Of a stretch of 6,584 bases of DNA, positions 5,171 through 6,584 are shown piece after piece. Both the position numbers and the translations under genes were made by a program. The DNA lies in contig SKYC01000170.1 of NCBI GenBank assembly GCA_007128085.1, forward strand, positions 1 through 6,584, in the 5' to 3' direction. The stretch's first letter is position 1; each line of letters opens with the position of its first letter. Origin of the DNA: Saprospiraceae bacterium (GTDB lineage Bacteria > Bacteroidota > Bacteroidia > Chitinophagales > Saprospiraceae). The notes below the pieces were generated by a model, which ran no database searches, was not told where the DNA came from, and saw only the letters and a list, made by a program, of their open reading frames with translations.

Positions 5171-6584
5171 ATGAAAAAAATACTGATTGCAAATCGCGGA
5201 GAAATTGTTTCGCGAATTATACAATCTGCAAAGAAAATGGGTCTGGAAACTGTAGCTGTTTTCAGTGAAGCAGATCGAAGAATGCCCTTTGTCAGATTGG
5301 CCGATGAAGCCATTTGTATTGGGCCACCCCAGAGCAATTTGTCGTATCTCAATATACCAAAAATTATCGAGGCGGCGCGATCTACCGGTGCCGATGCCAT
5401 TCATCCGGGCTATGGCTTTTTAAGTGAAAATGCAGAGTTTGCTCAAGCGGTGCAAGAAGCAGGCATTATTTTTATCGGGCCCAATCCGGATACCATTCAA
5501 AATATGGGGGACAAACTCGCTGCCAGAGAAATCGCCAAAAAAGCGGGAGTACCATTGGTTCCAGGCACCGAGGAGGCAGTCACCGACCCAAAAGAAGCAC
5601 TTGCCTCTGCCAAATCCATCGGTTTTCCGGTCATCATCAAAGCCGCTGCCGGAGGAGGAGGAAAAGGAATGCGAATTGTACGGAGCGAAAGTGAATTTAT
5701 CAGCCAGATGAAAAGGGCTACCAGTGAGGCCAAAAATGCCTTTGGCAATGGAGACGTATTTGTTGAAAAGTACATTGAGAATCCAAAACATATCGAAATT
5801 CAGGTGTTGGCCGATCAACACGGCCAGGCTGTTCACTTACTGGAAAGAGAGTGTTCCGTACAGAGAAGACACCAAAAAGTGATTGAGGAAGCACCCAGCC
5901 CGGTGGTAAAAGAGGGCTTGAGAGAAAAAATGGGGCTGGATGCCGTCAAACTCACCAAAAATTGCAACTATCAAAGTGCGGGAACTGTAGAGTTCATAGT
6001 CGACGAGGACTTGAATTATTATTTTCTCGAAATGAATACGAGGCTGCAGGTTGAACATCCGGTTACAGAAATGGTCACGGGACTCGATCTGGTCTCCTGG
6101 CAAATCAAAATCGCAAGGGGAGAAAAAATAGACTTTGATCAAGACTCCGTCAAACCCAATGGTCACGCCATTGAACTCCGCGTATACGCCGAGGACCCCA
6201 CCAATGACTTTTTACCGGATACCGGAAAACTGCTGCAATACCAGCGACCGGAAGCCAAACACATCAGAGTGGATGACGGCTATGAGCAGGGACTTGAAGT
6301 GCCCATTTTTTACGATCCCATGTTGTCCAAACTCTGTGTATGGGGTAAAAACAGAGACGAAGCCATAGGCCTCATGATTGAAGCCATTGATCAATATCTG
6401 GTGGACGGAGTTGCCACTACCCTGCCATTTGGCAGGTTTGTTATGAATCATCGCGCGTATAGAGATGGCAGTTTTACCACCAACTTTGTGGCCCATTATT
6501 TTAAAGAAGAGGATCTACTTTCGCTCGACCGAAGGAGAATACACGGAGCCGCTTTGGTCGGATTGTACCACTACAAAAATACGG
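5171..6584 (+). CDS. accC: Biotin carboxylase subunit of an acyl-CoA carboxylase (3' end outside window)
   Basis: This ATP-grasp enzyme carboxylates biotin on a carrier protein, supplying acetyl-, propionyl- or methylcrotonyl-CoA carboxylase. ATG 5171 starts MKKILIANRGEIVSRI, the standard family N-terminus, and 471 codons are open to the window edge. The biotin carboxylase N-domain (about 1-110) carries HPGYGFLSEN (78-87). The ATP-grasp domain has the glycine loop AAAGGGGKGM (158-167), QRRHQKVIEEAPSP (231-244, Lys236 near the active site) and EMNTRLQVEHPVTE (287-300, Glu287 and Arg291). Arg337 in GHAIELRVYAEDP matches E. coli Arg338. The C-domain runs through YDPMLSKL and GVATTLPFG to about 445. 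The sequence already exceeds E. coli AccC (about 450 residues). Whether a biotin carrier domain is fused downstream cannot be seen, so acetyl- versus propionyl/methylcrotonyl-CoA specificity is open. No Shine-Dalgarno motif. It is separated from kmo by a terminator-like region, so it is probably an independent unit. Confidence 0.95.
   Translation, partial: MKKILIANRGEIVSRIIQSAKKMGLETVAVFSEADRRMPFVRLADEAICIGPPQSNLSYLNIPKIIEAARSTGADAIHPGYGFLSENAEFAQAVQEAGIIFIGPNPDTIQNMGDKLAAREIAKKAGVPLVPGTEEAVTDPKEALASAKSIGFPVIIKAAAGGGGKGMRIVRSESEFISQMKRATSEAKNAFGNGDVFVEKYIENPKHIEIQVLADQHGQAVHLLERECSVQRRHQKVIEEAPSPVVKEGLREKMGLDAVKLTKNCNYQSAGTVEFIVDEDLNYYFLEMNTRLQVEHPVTEMVTGLDLVSWQIKIARGEKIDFDQDSVKPNGHAIELRVYAEDPTNDFLPDTGKLLQYQRPEAKHIRVDDGYEQGLEVPIFYDPMLSKLCVWGKNRDEAIGLMIEAIDQYLVDGVATTLPFGRFVMNHRAYRDGSFTTNFVAHYFKEEDLLSLDRRRIHGAALVGLYHYKNT

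Noticed and set aside
5420..5836. Minus-strand open frames opposite the biotin carboxylase gene
   Set aside because: The sense frame is an unmistakable biotin carboxylase across the whole stretch, so these are shadows.

Overview
The window carries a tryptophan-to-2-aminomuconate (kynurenine pathway) catabolic cluster, followed by the start of a separate gene for a biotin carboxylase. All genes lie on the + strand. The protein sequences look like those of Bacteroidota (Flavobacteriia, Cytophagia or Saprospiria type). The genes also lack Shine-Dalgarno sequences in front of their starts, which is typical of that phylum. This assignment is by eye and from memory of the families; no search was run.

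Layout. Bases 2-58 may be the 3' tail of an unseen upstream gene. Bases 48-1154 encode tryptophan 2,3-dioxygenase (kynA), but an in-frame TAA at 384-386 interrupts the gene where the family normally has a tyrosine. The two halves stay in the same frame and every key active-site residue is still encoded. Bases 1151-2185 encode 2-amino-3-carboxymuconate-6-semialdehyde decarboxylase (ACMSD), overlapping the kynA stop as ATGA. After a 110-base gap with a possible hairpin come kynureninase (kynU, 2296-3561) and kynurenine 3-monooxygenase (kmo, 3554-4924), which overlap by 8 bases. Bases 4925-5170 hold no gene; they contain two successive hairpins, the second followed by T-runs like a terminator, and another inverted repeat. 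From 5171 to the window end runs an acyl-CoA carboxylase biotin carboxylase subunit, still open at the edge.

Together the four kyn genes cover tryptophan to N-formylkynurenine (KynA), kynurenine to 3-hydroxykynurenine (KMO), 3-hydroxykynurenine to 3-hydroxyanthranilate (KynU), and 2-amino-3-carboxymuconate semialdehyde to 2-aminomuconate semialdehyde (ACMSD). Kynurenine formamidase and 3-hydroxyanthranilate 3,4-dioxygenase, needed to close the chain, are not in the window. The presence of ACMSD points to breakdown of the ring for carbon and energy rather than only quinolinate/NAD synthesis.

The most notable feature is the nonsense codon in kynA, with a second unusual residue three codons later. 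I see no previously undescribed system here. The window is otherwise a conventional metabolic cluster.
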